Positions 63,397-64,000 of a DNA stretch of 64,000 nt are shown one piece after another. The stretch spans positions 90,405 through 154,404 of the forward strand of contig NZ_JAGHQW010000007.1 in the NCBI RefSeq assembly GCF_017744115.1, read 5' to 3'. Origin of the DNA: Salinisphaera sp. G21_0. GTDB lineage: Bacteria > Pseudomonadota > Gammaproteobacteria > Pseudomonadales > Endozoicomonadaceae. Under the pieces are notes generated by a model. That model was not told the DNA's origin and searched no databases. It saw only the letters and a program-made list of their open reading frames with translations. The position numbers and the translations under genes are program-made. How positions within the stretch are numbered: the stretch's first letter is position 1; every line of letters starts with the position of its first letter.

Positions 63397-63518
63397 GCGC
63401 CGCTCTTCCACGGGCTGACCTGAAACGGTCACCCACGGATCGGCAGAATGAATCATCATCGCTGACCGGGAAGTACGGTTTGAAAATGGGTTGTTTGGAC
63501 TGAATGAAAAACAACCGG

Positions 63519-63546
63519 TTGACAAATCAAACTGGCGCGGTAAGAT
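63519..63546 (+). promoter_or_regulatory. rRNA operon promoter P2
   Basis: TTGACA (63519-63524), 16 bases, TAAGAT (63541-63546), followed by GCGCC. Same spacing and discriminator type as P1; shares CGGTAAGAT with P3. Confidence 0.75.
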
Positions 63547-63621
63547 GCGCCTCCGCTGACAGGGCTTGAGAGCAACGTTAGCGAGTTGGAAAGCTTCTTT
63601 CTTCTTCTGAAAAACGAATGC

Positions 63622-63649
63622 TTGACAACGAAAACCGCCACGGTAAGAT
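63622..63649 (+). promoter_or_regulatory. rRNA operon promoter P3
   Basis: TTGACA (63622-63627), 16 bases, TAAGAT (63644-63649), followed by AGGCGG. The third of three tandem promoters with identical spacer length, about 237 bases before the 16S gene. Confidence 0.75.
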
Positions 63650-63711
63650 AGGCGGCCTTGCTGATCGGCGCTGACTGCTGAATCAGCGATTAAATCACTA
63701 CGATTTAATCA

Positions 63712-63722
63712 GTTCTTTAACA
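63712..63722 (+). promoter_or_regulatory. boxA antitermination element of the rRNA leader
   Basis: GTTCTTTAACA (63712-63722) matches the boxA core (TGCTCTTTAACA) bound by NusB-NusE. It directly follows a perfect GATTAAATC/GATTTAATC hairpin (63688-63710). Confidence 0.65.
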
Positions 63723-63886
63723 AGATATCAGACAATTCGTGTGGGCGCTTGTGCGATTGCATCGGTAACAAGGCTTCGGCTTTGAACACTTTAAGATGCT
63801 TAATTGATCAAGCGAACATACCTGTAAATTCATGTGCGTTTAATTGTGACATTGAGCCGTTAGCCTTCGGGTTAACACAACGATTT

Positions 63887-64000
63887 AAACTGAAGAGTTT
63901 GATCATGGCTCAGATTGAACGCTGGCGGCAGGCCTAACACATGCAAGTCGAGCGGTAGCGGGAAGAGCTTGCTCTTTGCCGACGAGCGGCGGACGGGTGC
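63887..64000 (+). rRNA. rrs: 16S ribosomal RNA, 5' part
   Basis: From AAACTGAAGAGTTTGATCAT at 63887 the sequence follows the universal 16S start (GGCTCAGATTGAACGCTGGC, then CAGGCCTAACACATGCAAGT and GGCGGACGGGTG). Only the first 114 bases fall in the window. The V1 loop (GGGAAGAGCTTGCTCTTTGC) is gammaproteobacterial in type. The gene runs off the right edge. Confidence 0.97.

Overview
The window comes from a Gram-negative gammaproteobacterium, most likely a marine Oceanospirillales-type organism of the Endozoicomonas kind. This is inferred from the start of the 16S gene, the 6S RNA-zapA and ftsYEX-rpoH neighbourhoods, the RpoH N-terminus and the gene families present; no search was run.

About two thirds of the window (8.6-42.9 kb) is an almost complete flagellar locus whose organisation matches the lateral (Flag-2/Laf) flagella of Vibrio and Aeromonas. 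It reads flgBCDEFGHIJKL, flgM, flgN, motY, fliEFGHIJ and flgA on the plus strand. A minus-strand operon follows: fliQ-fliR-flhB-flhA-fliM-fliN-fliP. Then comes a plus-strand fliC-fliD-fliS-fliT-fliK-fliL-fliA-motA-motB block, in the same order as lafABCDEFSTU. FliM lacks the N-terminal CheY-binding peptide and there are no chemotaxis genes. The regulator lafK, which lies between motY and fliE in lateral loci, is absent. Good FliA (sigma-28) promoter matches sit before flgB, flgM, fliE and fliC. A second export-gate set, fliQ-fliR-flhB-flhA, opens the window at 0.1-4.4 kb; its FlhB carries NPGH where NPTH is usual. The positions and strands of the two sets fit a single inversion that split a fliMNPQR-flhBA operon.

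Between the two gate sets lie a DUF1186-like SEC-C protein, two type II toxin-antitoxin modules (one with an internally deleted PIN toxin between two copies of a repeat), decayed flgL and flgC fragments of another flagellar cluster, and an ADP-ribosylglycohydrolase.

The most unusual gene is at 26.7-28.6 kb. It is a 601-residue fusion of an HsdM-like methyltransferase fold, whose catalytic motifs are not recognisable, with an HsdS-like target-recognition half. It sits inside the flagellar locus behind three related 15-bp elements and looks like a DNA-binding regulator rather than a modification enzyme. This is the best candidate for something undescribed.

From 42.9 kb the window is housekeeping: 6S RNA, zapA, a ZapB-like gene, a MITE-like repeat, a SAM methyltransferase, UPF0149, ubiH, ubiI, a histidine acid phosphatase family protein, a duplicated-domain lipoprotein, a DUF2835 protein, a LysR regulator divergent from azoR, a YfhL-type ferredoxin and coaD. 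After these come a Cys-rich membrane protein, an aldehyde dehydrogenase, malate dehydrogenase, rsmD, ftsY-ftsE-ftsX and rpoH. The window ends in an rRNA operon with three tandem promoters, a boxA and the first 114 bases of 16S rRNA.
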